DNA from: Pohlia nutans
Lineage: Eukaryota > Streptophyta > Bryopsida > Bryales > Mniaceae
Reading direction: 5' to 3'
DNA length: 64,000 nt
Assembly: GCA_022496805.1 (NCBI GenBank)
Contig: CM040099.1
Coordinates: forward strand, 560,501-624,500
In this document: positions 44,001 through 56,982 of the stretch, piece after piece
How the letters are laid out: each line of letters opens with the position of its first letter
How positions within the stretch are numbered: position 1 is the stretch's first letter
The notes under the pieces: generated by a model
Databases searched by the model: none
What the model was told of the DNA's origin: nothing
Seen by the model: the letters and a program-made list of their open reading frames with translations, nothing else
Position numbers and translations under genes: made by a program

Positions 44001-46170
44001 TCCATCATCTTCCTCCTCGCTACGCCCGCCAGGAAGATGAGTCCTGTACTCGTCGAACTGCCCATAGACGTCCTTGTCTTCCTCGTTGCGCTCAAGATCC
44101 GCCCGGTCACGGTCCTCCTCGTCAAGGTCCAGCTCCGCATTTATGTCCTCTAATTGTTGGTGTCCAGCATCACTGGACCGTGCAGGAGGGGGTGATGACT
44201 CCTCGTCGCTGTAGCGCAGGACTGCGGCTGTAACGGGCTTGATGTAATTCCCCATGTACGGGGAATTTCCGAACAGGAAGTCCTTCATGTCCAGGGACTT
44301 GGCCTTCAGCGCCAAGGATTTGAGTTTGTGTAATCCCACGTTGCTGGCGATCCCGTAGTAGTGCAACCCATACATCTGCAGCGTCAGCAAGTGAGTGGTT
44401 AGTCATCTATATGAAAAGGGGGCACGGTATAGGTAGTTAAACTTGGAGACTTATCCTCGACCCGAAGATAGAGGAGGAGTGAGAGCAGAAATCTTAAGGA
44501 AATGGCACTTCAAATGCACAGACGTGAACCAAACAAACATGCAGTGCATGCATTAAAACGACTGGAATTATCTACGAGTCGAAGATAACAGCCCAGAAAT
44601 GGTGGAAGGCACTACCTTTGCAGCCAGCATGCACTTGGCACCCGTGTAGACGCCAAAGAAGTTCTCCCCTAGAGAAGCGAAGTTCTGGATGATGTCCAAG
44701 TAGAACTCCATCCGCAGCTCGCTTGAGTTCGATCGAAACTTGGACTCGTGGTTCTCGTGGGGATCATTGTAGTAGGCGATATTGGATGCAACGTACTCTG
44801 GCTTGATGAGCCCAGGAATGTACGACGGTACATCTCGCTGATAAAAGAAGTGGAGATTAACGGAGGGCAGCGCAGCCTGCCGAATCGGAATGTCATACAG
44901 GCGCTCAGCTTTGCATGCCTTGTAGACGGACTGCTTGTATTCCCAGTCCTTGAAATGAACACCGATGAACGCAGTCGCCGCTGCGTCATCCCATGTGTCC
45001 GCCGTAATCCAGAGCCATATTTTCGGGTCCTTTATTGACGGGTCATTCATCTGGTGGAGCTTCTCGAGGAATGGCATAACCGGAGCCGGAGCGACAGGGT
45101 TGTCGGATTTTTTGTGCTTCGGAACGTCCCGAAGATCCGCAATCCCCAAGCTCAGAGGCCTGGTACTGGGAGCGTAGTCCCACGACGCTGGATTCATGAC
45201 GAACGCCATGGACGGTCCGTCATGGGCACGAAGTTGAATCTTGCCGGTCTGCTTTGGTACGTGTTTCTTGAGCGAAACGAAGCGACTGAACATGTCTCTC
45301 AACTCTGTGAATTTCTCCCCCATCTCGTCCGCCCGCTCGTTGACCGCCTTGTTTGTCCGGCGCATCGCGAAGTAAGTTTTGCTGGGAGTGGCGAGAAGAA
45401 AGTCCCACGTCGCTGAGGAGAAGGAGCACGACTTCTTCCAGTCTCTCCATTTCTGCCTGTCGATGTTGCCGTCGTCCTTCACAAATGTGAGGGACTTGTC
45501 AACATTCACCAACTCCTCGAGAATGACCTTCTTGCGCTTTCGGCGCTTAAAACCCACTCACTAGCACAGTAGTTGTCCAGCACCGGCTTTTTCGATTTGA
45601 GAACGGAGACTTTAGGGTATGGCAGCGTTCTTTTGGGGGTCCTCCCGAGTAGATGTTGCACGTATGTCTTGAGGTCGTCGTCTGTAAAGTGCCCCATGTG
45701 CTTGAAGAACTCGCGCTTCAACTCGTACCTTTTCTCTCCGCCCTTGTTCTGTTTGTAAGGCAGGGACTTATCCGGATTGATGATGTCCCCGTCGGTGTAC
45801 CTGGTTAGAAAACTCTCCCACATGGCGTAGTGGTCGTCTTCCAGCGTCATGATCGTGACCTCATGTTTGATATCAGCGATCCCCTTCATGTTGTTTCCTT
45901 CTTTGTTGGGATTGATACTTTGAAATCGACTGAGGATCATGGTCACGAAGGTCTGCAAAACAGTCAAGATCATATCTGATGTTAGAGGCAGATATTGATC
46001 TGATTATTCTCGAGTCGAGGATAATGTCTCCATTTTTCAAGTGCAAACCGCTAGTCTCAGGAGCACATCACAGAGATTATATACAGTTAGGAAATGATGA
46101 GGGTTATGATATGAATGTTTAAAATTTGAAGTATTCAACGAAGGCCTTATCCTCGAGTCGAGGATAATTT
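40476..46170. repeat. Dispersed P3 palindromes in the locus D region (10 copies)
   Basis: Copies of TATCCTCGANTCGAGGATA or close variants start near 40478, 40540, 42943, 42973, 43136, 43833, 44452, 44569, 46005 and 46149. Six lie in exons and four in introns. In exons they are read on the minus strand as P-(R/W)-(V/L/I/P)-E-D. Confidence 0.85.
41383..42108 (-). CDS. FCP1/NIF-type HAD phosphatase-like protein
   Basis: PRKKWLNIVFDLNGILCQC opens the domain. The HAD nucleophile motif DxDG(T/V) appears as DLNGIL: the first Asp is kept and the second, the general acid, is Asn. Downstream are VFVWSSMRRSTVELI and LLIDDSLEKSVCNEAGNAIF, both matching the FCP1/small C-terminal-domain phosphatase layout. 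The substituted Asp suggests weak or no phosphatase activity. The coding frame runs upstream of the first Met toward a 16-bp tandem repeat at 42108-42145, so the N-terminus is unclear. It lies on the same strand as locus D and may be part of that transcription unit. Confidence 0.6.
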   Translation of the reverse strand, partial: VSSIGSLPRKKWLNIVFDLNGILCQCIDRSQIPKSARVNHIEMHLFSSSHPTVVGPKAVYTRPRLAEFLAIVAEVADHVFVWSSMRRSTVELIAGFLFYSAKKPYEIMGQDFCTKVEISEGQHLKDLSGTKEIFFKDLSKRVFSISNGAVIDKDNTLLIDDSLEKSVCNEAGNAIFLESWSRSKTRDDFLMGSLAPWLRQCTPPVHRASCVRTWRIIGWGVVRLNRLILSRPTSVVGSISP

Positions 46171-47625
46171 ATCATACAATGTGATAGTATATACCTGCCA
46201 CTTATGTGGTGCTTGGATCGCCTTGTTTCCCGGACCCGTGCCTCTGCCCCGTTCATGGTTGGCCGTTCGAAGTGTATCCAGATTAGACGACCGCTGATGA
46301 TCTGGTTGCCCCATGTTGGTTGGGCGTGTTCGAGGTGATTGGTGGTGTTATAGAATTTCGAGATGTTGTGCAGCTTAAGCGGGTCCAATGTCCAGACGAT
46401 GTAGGCGTCCCACGTTCTGAGCTCTTCACGCCGCTTCTTGTCACATTGCCCTCTCTGCATCTCCTTTGAAGCTGTAATGCTGTGCTGGCCGTCAATAATC
46501 ATGAATTTACCAAGCTGGATGTCCTCCCATTTGGCAGGTGGTTTCTTTAACAACTTCATGTCATTGTCGACGGGAGTGAGGCACACGACCTGCCGCTGCT
46601 TGATGTCTGCAAGTTGAAGGAGCTTATCCTTGCACTTCTCCAGCATATGCTTCTCCAGCTTTCGGATGATGTACTCCTCATGAGCTGGAAAGCATTGGTT
46701 GATGGATACCGGGAATTTTGCTTCCTTGCCAAAGATGTAGCAGTCACCGTGCTGCTCCCAGAACTCTTTGCGCTGTTGCGCAAACTTCAGGTACTCTGCT
46801 GTTGGCATCGGCTCTTCGGTAGGTCTTCTGTCCAGCTCCGTCAATGCGGAACCCGAGCTACCAGCAGTTGAGGGACGGGCGGCATTTGTTGAATTCCTCC
46901 TCTTCTTCCTCAATTCAGCTGCCGGAGCATCTTTGGCCGTTGACACTCGGGGATTTGAGCGGGCTCTCTTACCCCCACTGGCGCGACTACCTCCACGTGG
47001 TGTTCTCGACTGGGATCTGTTCTCGTCGCGAGATTCTGGGTCGCGGGGTCGCCTTTCTCGGATTGCTGAGGCGGGCGTTCTCGTTGATTGTCTACCCGCG
47101 TGTTTGTCCAGCGACATCCAGATCTGGTTAAGCTTTCGCGACAGGATTGTTGCTTTAGCATTTTTCCATTCGCTGAATTTCTCGAAGGCTTGCTTCAATT
47201 CTGGTGTGGATTGGCTCATGGAAGCGCTGAGGTCGTCCATGTCAAACCTCGGCCCATGCTCGTGCACTTTGATGACCAGGGAGTGCAGGTGAGATTTACT
47301 CTTGCCGCTGTTATCCATTTCGTTCAGGGTGATGACAAGGTAATCGCTGTGGTAGGAGTCGACGATTGTGACCTTCTCATTGTTGTTCCAGACTAGGAAT
47401 CCGGGTCCTCCTTTCTCAAGGTGCTTCAGGTAGACATATTTCTTGAACTGGCTGACCCCAAATGTCCAAGCTTCCACGCAGTCCTTGAATTTCCACAGAG
47501 TTCCGTGGGTGGACTTTATCTCTGGTGGGATGAAAGGCTCCGACTCAAATGGATTCTCAAATGGCTCCATGTATGGAAGAGTTGAGGAATAGTCATAAGT
47601 GTCCACTTGAGCCATTGGAATAGAT
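42696..47625 (-). pseudogene. Locus D: ParB/DGQHR-like domain fused to a methylase-like fold
   Basis: Exons are about 47625-46195 (ATG 47615), 45952-45558, 45557-44616 and 44375-42696. The first holds a basic Ser/Arg linker and then KFMIIDGQHSITASKEMQ, resembling ParB/DGQHR folds (DGQHRxxA). The next two lead to ELRMEFYLDIIQNF and FFGVYTGAKCMLAAK. The fourth begins MYGLHYYGIASN; together they mimic the methylase SAM-site layout. The C-terminal part is acidic, Pro-rich and partly coiled coil. A one-base change in a G run near 46250 and a frame change near 45560 (or a small intron) disrupt it. Two in-frame TGAs (43146, about 42978) both lie inside P3 palindromes. ParB-methylase fusions are known in phages and bacteria. 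Confidence 0.6.
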
Positions 47626-47676
47626 CTGCACATAACATTGGGAATACGGTTTGTTAGCAATCGCGCAGTCCTATAG

Positions 47677-48390
47677 TATCTTCGACCCGAGGATCGGTTT
47701 TGTATTTGGGATGCGTTGGGTGTTGTAAGTTATGCGGACCTCATCTTCGACTCGAGGATAATCTTCTCTGGGTTCGCTATGGTTCAGCTGAAATCATTGT
47801 TAGCATTGCGGACTCAGTTATGAGTATCGTCGGGTCGAAGATAACGCGAAAGCGTTGTCTAGAATTGGTGGAGGCGACCAGGTTTACTGATTTATCTCCC
47901 GGATATGTTCTGTTTAGTTGATGGTTGATATCTTCGAGTCGAGGGTATGACGTTGTTATCCTCGATGCGAGGATAATGTTTTACGACTCCTGTGACTAGG
48001 TATTGGGATTGCAGCAGCCGGTGCATTGTACGGGTTTGGAGAATTATCTCCGCATCGAGGATATTTGTGCGGATTTTTTGCGTGGAGTTACTTTTGTTTT
48101 GTGTTTTTGTCTCCGCCGTGTGCTTGTGATTGAGATTTATCTTCGGGTCGAGGATATTAGTACTGGCAGGGATGATAGTTTCTTGTTTTATGTGTCATTA
48201 ATTTCAAATTTGCATTCCCTGATTGGGTTGGTTGACTGTTATCTTCGAGTCGAGGATAATTCTTTGTCTGTTATTGGTATTTTATGGTTTAGGGTATGAA
48301 TTTCTCTTGTGTTTGTAAGTTATATCTTCGAGTCGAAGATAATAATGCTCGAGTGCAATAGTATTATTCTCGTGTTGAAGATATGTTTCT
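47677..48390. repeat. P3 spaced array upstream of locus D
   Basis: Ten palindromes start at 47677, 47742, 47825, 47929, 47957, 48045, 48138, 48240, 48323 and 48365. The spacing is 28-104 bp and the spacers look unique. The array starts about 50 bp upstream of the first recognised exon of locus D, in its likely promoter or 5' untranslated region. Most copies keep both TATC and GATA ends. Confidence 0.85.
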
Positions 48391-48404
48391 TAAAGTCCAT
48401 GATA

Positions 48405-48740
48405 ACTATCCTGGATTTGAAGAGAATTATCCTCGAGTCGAAGATAATTATTCTCTAGTCGAAGATAATTATCCTCGAGTCGAAGATAATCATGTTGGAG
48501 TTGCTGTTATTCATCTTGGATTCGAAGAGAATTATCTTCTATTCGAAGATAATTATCCTCGATTTGATGATAATTATCTTCGATTCGAAGATAATTATCC
48601 TCGATTCGAAGATAATTATCCTTGAGTCGAAGATAATCATCCTCGATTCGAAGATAATTATCCTCGAGTCGAAGATAATCATCCTCAATTCAAAGATAAT
48701 TATCTTCGACTTCAAGGCACTTTCGCTAATTTCGAAGATA
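48405..48740. repeat. P3 tandem array, 21-bp period, about 16 units
   Basis: Head-to-tail units such as ATTATCCTCGAGTCGAAGAT (plus one base) follow the spaced array directly. Because 21 is a multiple of three, the array is open in several frames and reads as (N/H)YPR(V/F)ED repeats on the plus strand. That frame has no other support. A few units are degenerate. Confidence 0.9.
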
Positions 48741-49780
48741 ATTTTCTTCCGAGAGTTCATGATACATTCAGTGTATTGATATGGAAATCTGTAGCTTTTA
48801 CAAGAAGTCTAACATTCTAAAGTGTGAGGAGTACCTCTGAAAACTTGGGTGCTTGTCCTTGAAATTCTAGCTCCCTCCTGTGCAATAATTCGAACCCCAC
48901 CTCCACTTCGAGAAACCCTCGTGCTATGCTAAATCTGCGAACCTTATTTTATCTCAAATTAGGAACAATACGCTTGCCTTCTGGCCAGAATTTCAAAGCT
49001 AACATTACTACGAGATCTCTTTAACCCTAATCAACCAAGCAGAACAACACACAAGGAAACTAGCAATTCTGTAGCAATTATGTAGCAATTCTGTAACAAT
49101 ACAAACAATCAAGCTAGAGCAAATGTGTAACAATTGTATCATTTTTGAATATAAGCACCCTTAACCCTAAGCTCTTCTTAAAGAATTCCAACAATTCTAA
49201 TAGTTTTTACAGTATCTGTATCCATTTTAACGCCTCTGATACTTAGCACCCTAAACTCTACGGAAACAGAGAAACAGGCAAGGAAACAAGCAAAAACAAA
49301 CAATGGGAAGCAAAAACAAGAAAACAAGCAAACAAACAAAAACAAACATTCATGCAAGCAAACAAGCAAATAAACCATAAGTTGGACGGTCGAAGTACCT
49401 CACGAAAGCTGGACTTGCTCCACCTTCAAGCACACACCTCCACAACAGCAAAAACACTAGAAAGAGAGCTTCCACTGCATTCGCAAGTCACTATACCACC
49501 AATTGCCCAATCGCCCACTCGCCGAATCAAAATGTACAGAGGAGGAGCGGGCAATCACAATCAAAATGTACAGAGAGGATGAAGGTAGCGTGGAGTCACG
49601 CGAGCGTGAGGAGGAGCGGACACGGCGGGGCAGCGTGAAGATGCGACGAGCGACAGCAAAAACTCTAAACCCTAAGCGCGCGGGTGCCTGGGGAGAGAGA
49701 TGACCTCCCAACCTGCAGGCTCGGCTTCGGCGGTTGGCTCGGCTCCGAAGCTTGGTCCTGGCTCGGTACCGAAGCTCGGG
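48741..49780. other. No supported gene
   Basis: This stretch holds AT-rich sequence, an AAACAAGCAAAC-type low-complexity run at 49260-49375 and a GC-richer part at 49500-49700 with short basic frames that I do not support as genes. Confidence 0.5.
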
Positions 49781-49784
49781 CAGG

Positions 49785-49890
49785 GCACCGAAGCTCGAGC
49801 AGGGCACCGAAGCTGAGGTGTTAGGCTTGGCACCGAAGCTGAGGTGTTAGGCTTGGCACCGAAGCTGAAGTGTTAGGCTTGGCACCGAAG
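49785..49890. repeat. Tandem repeat of 29 bp, three to four units
   Basis: GGCACCGAAGCTGAGGTGTT (plus AGGCTT) repeats with few changes. The flanking GGCACCGAAGCTCGAGCAGG is a related variant. Confidence 0.85.
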
Positions 49891-52800
49891 CTTGGCTCCC
49901 CAGCATGAGTTGATCAAGCCTATAAAGGCTAAAAGGCAATTCTATTATTTTGAACTCCTAAATGTCCCAGCATCTAGAAACTGGATGACGAACTGATTCA
50001 AAGCCTTGCAACTTTCTCAATGACGAAGTGATTCAAAGCCTTGCAACTTTATCAAACAACCTCGCATGTCTTTCATCACAGTCACATTTCTAAGCCTATT
50101 AAATTTTGTACCAATTGCAATAAATCTCTAACAATGGAGAATTGTTGATAATATTCGAGAGGCCTCTAAAGGCAATAACGTCAAACTTGTTGCCTAGGTA
50201 TAATTCCATAGAATTGGTATACAAAGAAAACTTACAGATTATGCATCGTGGATTCAACCCGTACGATTTGATTCAAAAATACTATGAACAATACTTTATT
50301 ACATAAGTTGAAAGGTTAAATAAGATATGTACTCTGAATTTGAATTTTTTTACGTTTATTTTGTTTCCTTCTTTGTTTTATCCTTTAGCGTATTGATTGA
50401 ACACTATTATTAAAGATTTGTTTTAAAATGTTTGATGAAAAACAAAAATGGAGTTTATGTACAAAGCAAAGTTGTAATTGTCAACATATTAAAGAAAAAT
50501 GTCTGTATAGTTGGATTCATCAAAATTATTCTCAATATTTTTCAATTAATTTTGCACGGTTTTTGCTTGAAACTTAATTAAAAATCCCAAAAAGTAAACA
50601 AAAATTGAAAAACATTATAATGAACTTGGAATAACACGTAGTACAAGATGGTAAGGTCTCCAATTTTTTACTATAATTATAATTGAAAATCATGTGTAAG
50701 GTTTCATTTCCTGAACTAAAACTGAAATATCACAGAAACTACTCGAGGAACTTCGTTTGTAATTTTTAGAAAATTCACATCATCTTATTTTGAAGATCCA
50801 TACCGTACAAATGGTACTTAACTAGCACAAGAATCAAGAGACTTTTGGATGGATGAAAAATATCACCGTATATAGTGAAGGGACGCGTCAGAATTCATAC
50901 AACATCTAGAAAATGAAGGTTGGCGCGTCAAAGGGTGCACCAATACTAATAAAGGTAATTCTATCAAAACCAATGTAAAAAACAAAATTCTAAATTCTAT
51001 TTGGAATTCTTAGACACGTCCAACCATTTTTCACGAAGAATTATAGATTCTAAGCCTTTGAACTTTTTCATACAACCTCGCGTCACTAATTATCATGAAA
51101 GTCCCTTTTTTAGCGTATTTCTTGCGACGTAGAGCTGTTGATAATTTTGGAGGGGTCTCCAAATGCAATTACGTCAAACTTCTAATAAAATACAAAGAAA
51201 TGCGTGCCACGATCTTTCAACATTATCCTGTTGATATGATCAAAGTATTTTGTAGTACTGTTTGTCGGGTGGACACTAGTAGATTGACATTACAAATAGA
51301 CAATTTATTCACGTTGCCACAAACCACGAATATAACATAATTATAGTGCATTCATTTGACTAAAGCACAATAGATTAACTCCTAAACGTCAACACTTTAA
51401 CCCCTAAATTTCCTTGTGTTTTTGGGAGCTTGAAACCTCAAAACTGCGATTTTCTACCTCTATGTACTCCCGGGGATGTGAACCAAGTTTTTTTACTTCT
51501 TTTAGAATTCCAACCGTAAGATCTTGTACCTAAGCCTATTCATAGCTACTGTTTCAAAAATTGACCGTTGGATGTTTATCATTTGCAAGATCATAACATC
51601 CAAAGTTTGTGCAAAAGTTTTTCGGGGCATTGCTTGGGAGGCATTGTCTCCATAGTGCAAAGGGGGACTTGAAGATTGTTACTCCAAACATTTTGCTCAT
51701 ATTTTTTTCCATGTAGAGAACTAAGTTGGGTACGCTCATGCAAAATTTTAGAGACTCATTACGCGTTTCAAACCTCCATCCAAATTAATTTCCGGAAGTA
51801 GGTATAAAAATGGCAATTTGGTGAAACATGCATCACATTAATTGTATTTGATTTTTGGAAAAAATGAACGGTGATTAGGTACCTCTATGATTTAATAAAT
51901 TTTAGGCGAAATTATTTTTTTAAAATTTCAAAATCTCAAATTTTGACAAATTTCGAAAGAAATGGATGTGAAATTACAAAAAACCTTGGAGGTTGCTGTT
52001 CTTTATTTTGGAGGCTGCCCTTGTCAAGCCAAGAATATAATCAACATGGGTCACTTCAAATTCTGAGCCTAAATGTGGTGAAGAGCATGTCTCCAAAAAA
52101 GAAAATTGAAAAAATGATTATAATAAAAAGTTTTTTTCTGCCCTAGTTGGGCTTGAAACCAAAAATTTCAATAAAAAAATTATAAAATCCGAATTTGACT
52201 TTGTAATTTTTACCCCACACACCTTGTATGTATGACCACGCCCACGCCAAATTATAGTCTAAAATTCTTAATTTAGACCTTCCATCTAAGCTGCCCGAAA
52301 CAGCAAAAAGCCATTTTGGCTTTTAAGGGCCTTTAGGGGTTAATCAATTAACAGATTCAAATCGTTATCACGTTCGCTAAACAAATTTTAACTTATAGAT
52401 TTTAGTATTAAATATTGATGGTAATATTAGTGAATCAAACTGTATGGACGGATTCATTTGGAATTTAAGATTCAAAATCTAGATGTTTCATTTGGTATAT
52501 CAATTCCAAAATAATCTTCTAAATAGTCATTTAGGATCATTTTTCTAGCACCGTCAATTCCATGGTCATACCTTCATAATGTTGATGATTATTTATGAAA
52601 AATTATAAATCATTCAATGTGATATTTAAAGTGTGCAAATTATAGTGCTTTGACTTTTACAAAAGAGGTGAGGACCTTTAGGGGTTAATACATATAAGCC
52701 TTGTTTTAGAAGGGTTTACTATAGGCATTTATATGGGTTAAAAAAATGAGCTTTCGTCTTATTGACCCTAAACTATAGAAGTGTTGAATTACAAAATAAG

Positions 52801-55440
52801 TTGAAAATTTATTAGGTGAAGAACAACTTCCCATTTACAGCTTCAATATTACTCTAAAATCAATTCAGCTGAAATATAACTCTTAGAAAAATCAATACTC
52901 TGAATTTTTTGAGTAAGACAATAAATTCTATATCTTTTTGACCGTAACCAAAAAATTACATCAAAAAGAATTCATTTGAGTATTATAGAATAAGTACAAA
53001 ATCTCAAATGGTATTTCATTGAAGTACACAAGGTTCTTCCTGGTTATTCTAGAAACGTGATATACTTATGCAAGCGATGAAATTATTCCTTTATTTTGTT
53101 CTTCTCCCTTAACTTGATCAGCCAAGCACTTTGAGACTACCCTAGACGCTGGACATCTTATTCAGTCTTGATTTGTGACTGCACGCGGTGTGCCTTTCGT
53201 TCTTCGATCGCATACTTCTACACAATTTTTTTTTGCAAAACACATAATGAAGTATAGTTAAATAGGATCATTATTTACAGAGGACAACAACGTACTGACA
53301 AACCGCCAAAAAATTAGATACTTCTCACCGAAACATTCATTTGATGATTTTCATCGAAGCATTAATGATTTTCATCCAAGGATTAATGATTTGCATTCAT
53401 GATGCATCCCCCTCCTACAAGTACATCGAGCTCAATCATAGCATATGCATGAAGTATATCTTATGTACGTCATGAGTGTACTCTTATCATGTGAATAATG
53501 AATTATCATATGAAAGATTGAAGTAAGGACATGATTTAGGGTAATTAAGTACCTAGGATAGTGCTTATGAATTTCACCATCATGTAGTGCTATTTAAAAA
53601 TTAACACCAATTATGGGAAGTTTCTTACAATATAAACATTTAGGTGTCTTACTTATGTTTACAAATTAAATTGAAGACAACGATGACAAATTATTGAATC
53701 CTAAGTAAATTAAGTAACAAACCCCGGGATATGCAATTGCACATTTCGCTAAAGGGGCAATTAACATATATGTTGTTCAAATTTACAAATTTATTTTAAA
53801 GAAATTTAAATTTTGATTTCTTTTAGGAAAATAATTATCAACATAATAGATCACCACGTTCACCCAAAAAATGTGGGGTGTCTTTTATACGAAGTAATTT
53901 TAATTTGATATGAGTAATGTCTGGTTTTTTTAAACCAATTTTCTGGAATTCTAGATATATTCATAGGATATAGGTGTAATACACCTTAATGAACCTAAAA
54001 ATATTAAACTATTTCACTTTATATAATTATATACATAATTTAGAAATTATATATAGATGAAATGTATAGATTCCGAACACGAGACCCTATCAGCAAAGGT
54101 TCCAACAATTAACCGTATGATAATTATGAAATTATTACGTTTTTGGTCATATTCATTGAATAAGTAGCATTTTATTTGTACTTTATAAAATTTGGGTTAT
54201 GAGTTATTATATTATATTTTATTTGTAGCAGCTCAGAACACATTGCAACCGACATCACCATTCTATCACATGTCACATGCAACTCTAAGTATGTTGGACT
54301 TGAATAATAGTATGTCGAATTAAATTTTTATCCCTTCAAACCAAATATGTTCAGCGCGATTAGTATAGTCTGAAATAATTATAGTTTAACCCCTTCATGT
54401 TCTCACTTTTTTTAAACTTGGCAGATTTAAAAAGATACATAAAAAAAATCAAGTAAGACTGAGGGATATTTTGTCTTTCATGAATGAATAAAAGTTTATT
54501 ACGAACTTAAAATGTAACGATCGTTTGTAACAATTACGATTAGTACAAATAAAATATTGACAATCTAGTAATGAATTCTCGGGGTTCGGATGGGTTCAAA
54601 TGTAGTAGTCTAAGTGTAGTAATGTTTGGCGTTTTTTACGTAGCATATATTAGGTAGTTCACTTTTTCAAGAGCACTTTTGGAATAAAATCTTCGAAATG
54701 AGTAGTGGAGCACTACAACGTGAAATGAGGCATTGAACTTGCACAAGTCATCCCGTTTCTAATGGGACCACACATGCATAATCCAACTTCCCAGATAAGT
54801 TTGAAATACAAATTTCACACTGCAAGAAGTGCATGATAGATGAGAAATCGGAGTTCAAATTTGTTCATCATGAAAAAAATGCATGGTTGGGCGGTTAGGG
54901 GTTAAATGCAACCCATTGAACTAGGTAATTTAGCATTTTTTTAACCATGTGCTTATGACCAAATTTACGAAAATCAACGTAAATAAATAAGTTTCAATTT
55001 TTATACAAATTATAAATGAGTATTAGTGACGCACTATATATTTTTTCGTATATGATGAATGTTATGAATTTAGTAGTATAGATTTGATTGAAAAATCATA
55101 CTGTAATATAATGTATCTACGTAAGTGCATGAGGAAAAAATACTTTCTCATGCGATTTGTCATTGAATTATATTAAATGTAATACTTCTTTATACCTATT
55201 TCCGAACAACTATATGGATGTGTGTGTATCATATTCAATCCAAAATCCAAAATAAGATTTGGAATTGAATAGAATGATGGAGAAATAATACCCATCAATG
55301 TAAATGCATTCAAGTGGGAGTGCAAGGTACATGCACTAGAGTACCAAGTGCTCTCAAGGGTATTGTATGTACGTTGGATGAATGGCGGCTCACATGAGAT
55401 GGAATTCCTTTCAAGTACTCTCCTTCTTCCACATTTCAAT
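49891..55440. other. AT-rich gene-poor stretch
   Basis: About 5.5 kb has no frame above 100 codons and no transposon domain I recognise. Scattered TTTAGGGGTTAA-like words occur at about 52330, 52680 and 54890. The base composition differs clearly from the flanking P3-bearing regions. Confidence 0.6.
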
Positions 55441-55524
55441 ATTTGAATGTGTGAACTTTTTCTCATTCCTCATTCACTCCTTCCCCTTCCTCATTCATCT
55501 CCTCCTTGTTTTTCTTTTTTGACC

Positions 55525-55995
55525 ATGGGTTCTAGGCACCCAACCCATGGAGTTTTGTCTCTCCCTTCTCGTCCTCACTCTTTAGGGGAATTAACAGGGT
55601 TTTTGTGGTTTGTTTACAGTTCAGATGCGTGTCGGAGGAAGAGAAATCTTCCTCCTCATCCATTGTTGCGAGGGATTGTTAGTGGCGCAGATGATTTTGT
55701 GTGGAACTACCACTGTGGCGAAGAGATGGCACGGTTGGAAGCTTTTTCTGGCATTTCATATGCTGAAGTGGCAGGAATTGTGAACCGTCCTTCCACAAAT
55801 TTATTTTGTGGAGTGGCGGTGATAATAAAGGATTGTGGGTGCGTGCAACTTGACTTTTGTGATTGTGCTCCCACAAATTCGAATGGTGGCGGGACCAAAG
55901 AAGTGATCGAGATATCATCAGACACATCTTTCTATGCCACGGCGGAAGGTGGAGAATCGGATGCGGCATCGGTGGGGAGTAATCGCCAATATTAA
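55525..55995 (+). CDS. Hypothetical protein, up to 157 aa
   Basis: The frame runs from MGSRHPTHGVLSLPSRPHSL to SDAASVGSNRQY. A TTTGTTTACAG acceptor at about 55620 suggests a small intron before SDACRRKRNLPP. The middle has YHCGEEMARLEAFSGISYAE and CGCVQLDFCDC, a short Cys cluster. The tail is acidic Ser-rich (EVIEISSDTSFY). I do not recognise the family. It lies on the same strand as, and upstream of, the P3 array and the DUF7869-like gene. The 56.0-56.9 kb stretch after it has no supported gene. Confidence 0.4.
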   Translation: MGSRHPTHGVLSLPSRPHSLGELTGFLWFVYSSDACRRKRNLPPHPLLRGIVSGADDFVWNYHCGEEMARLEAFSGISYAEVAGIVNRPSTNLFCGVAVIIKDCGCVQLDFCDCAPTNSNGGGTKEVIEISSDTSFYATAEGGESDAASVGSNRQY

Positions 55996-56982
55996 TTTTG
56001 ACTTTTGCAGCACAGCTGGGTTACTTGGTTTTGGAAGCGGATTTTGAGTTTAAAGCGGTTTTGATTTTGGTTTTGCAGTGGCACTAATAGTTTGTTTGAC
56101 ATAGCGGCATTGTCACTTTCGGGGGACCCAATTTTTAGAATTCAGGATGTTCATAAGTGATGATTGTAAAAGTGTAGTTGGCCAGCGTGCTCCTCTGACC
56201 ATAGTGAAAGTCAGTGGCTTGTAATCGTTTTTTTAATATAGTAACCTGCGAGTTGCACAGTGGCGGAGTGCTTTGCATTTATGTGCGAAAGCCGTTGCGA
56301 ATTCACTGTAGAATAGGATGCCGTTTTGGAAAGGCATCCAAGACGGCGGAAACTTTGGGCGCTTCTTCATTCTCATCTCTCCCGCGCGTTCTCATTTTGT
56401 ATTGCGTCTCTCACTTTGTTGTCTCCTCCGACCACTCGCCGCTCTTGTCTATCTTGCTTGCGGCCTCTCCCTGTTCTTGTCGCTTGTGTATTGTAGGACT
56501 GTTGTGTGCGCTATCGCGAGACTGAAGCGCTCCGAATGTAAGTGTTGATGTCATTATGTGCCGTATTATTTTGCTGTGTGTTTTGAAGATGGTGTAGGGG
56601 GCGACAGGATCTTGGTTATGAATTGTTTAGCATTACGCTCAAATGTGCAGTTCAATGGTTGTGTGGTTGAATTAGCAGTTCAATTCAGCGGTTCAATCTG
56701 TAGGTCAGTGGTTTTCTGCATTCAGTGCTTGATTAGTTCAGTTGCTGGGGTGCAGACTAGGAGAGTGCACATTGCAGGGATTGTTTTCTTATTCATTGAG
56801 TGTATGCTCTCTTTTCAATTGTGCATGCCATTGCTTATATCCCAAGCTTGCGTTAGCTATGCAAATTGGAATGCATTGTGATCCAATGCATTGAAGTGGA
56901 TACATATTTAATTTGCAACTCGGAATTGAGTGGAATTGAACTGTTCATGTGTTCCATCGATTCAAAGCTTGATTCGTTCTGT

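Noticed and set aside
48383..48625. Protein made of YPR(V/F)EDN repeats
   Set aside because: The frame is open only because the 21-bp repeat is a multiple of three. There is no non-repeat coding sequence, start context or splice support.
49457..49807. Arg-rich frames around 49.5-49.8 kb
   Set aside because: Short, overlapping on both strands, and lying against a 29-bp tandem repeat; no support as genes.
52330..54900. Interstitial telomere repeats (TTTAGGG-like words)
   Set aside because: Only single words such as TTTAGGGGTTAA occur. There is no tandem run.
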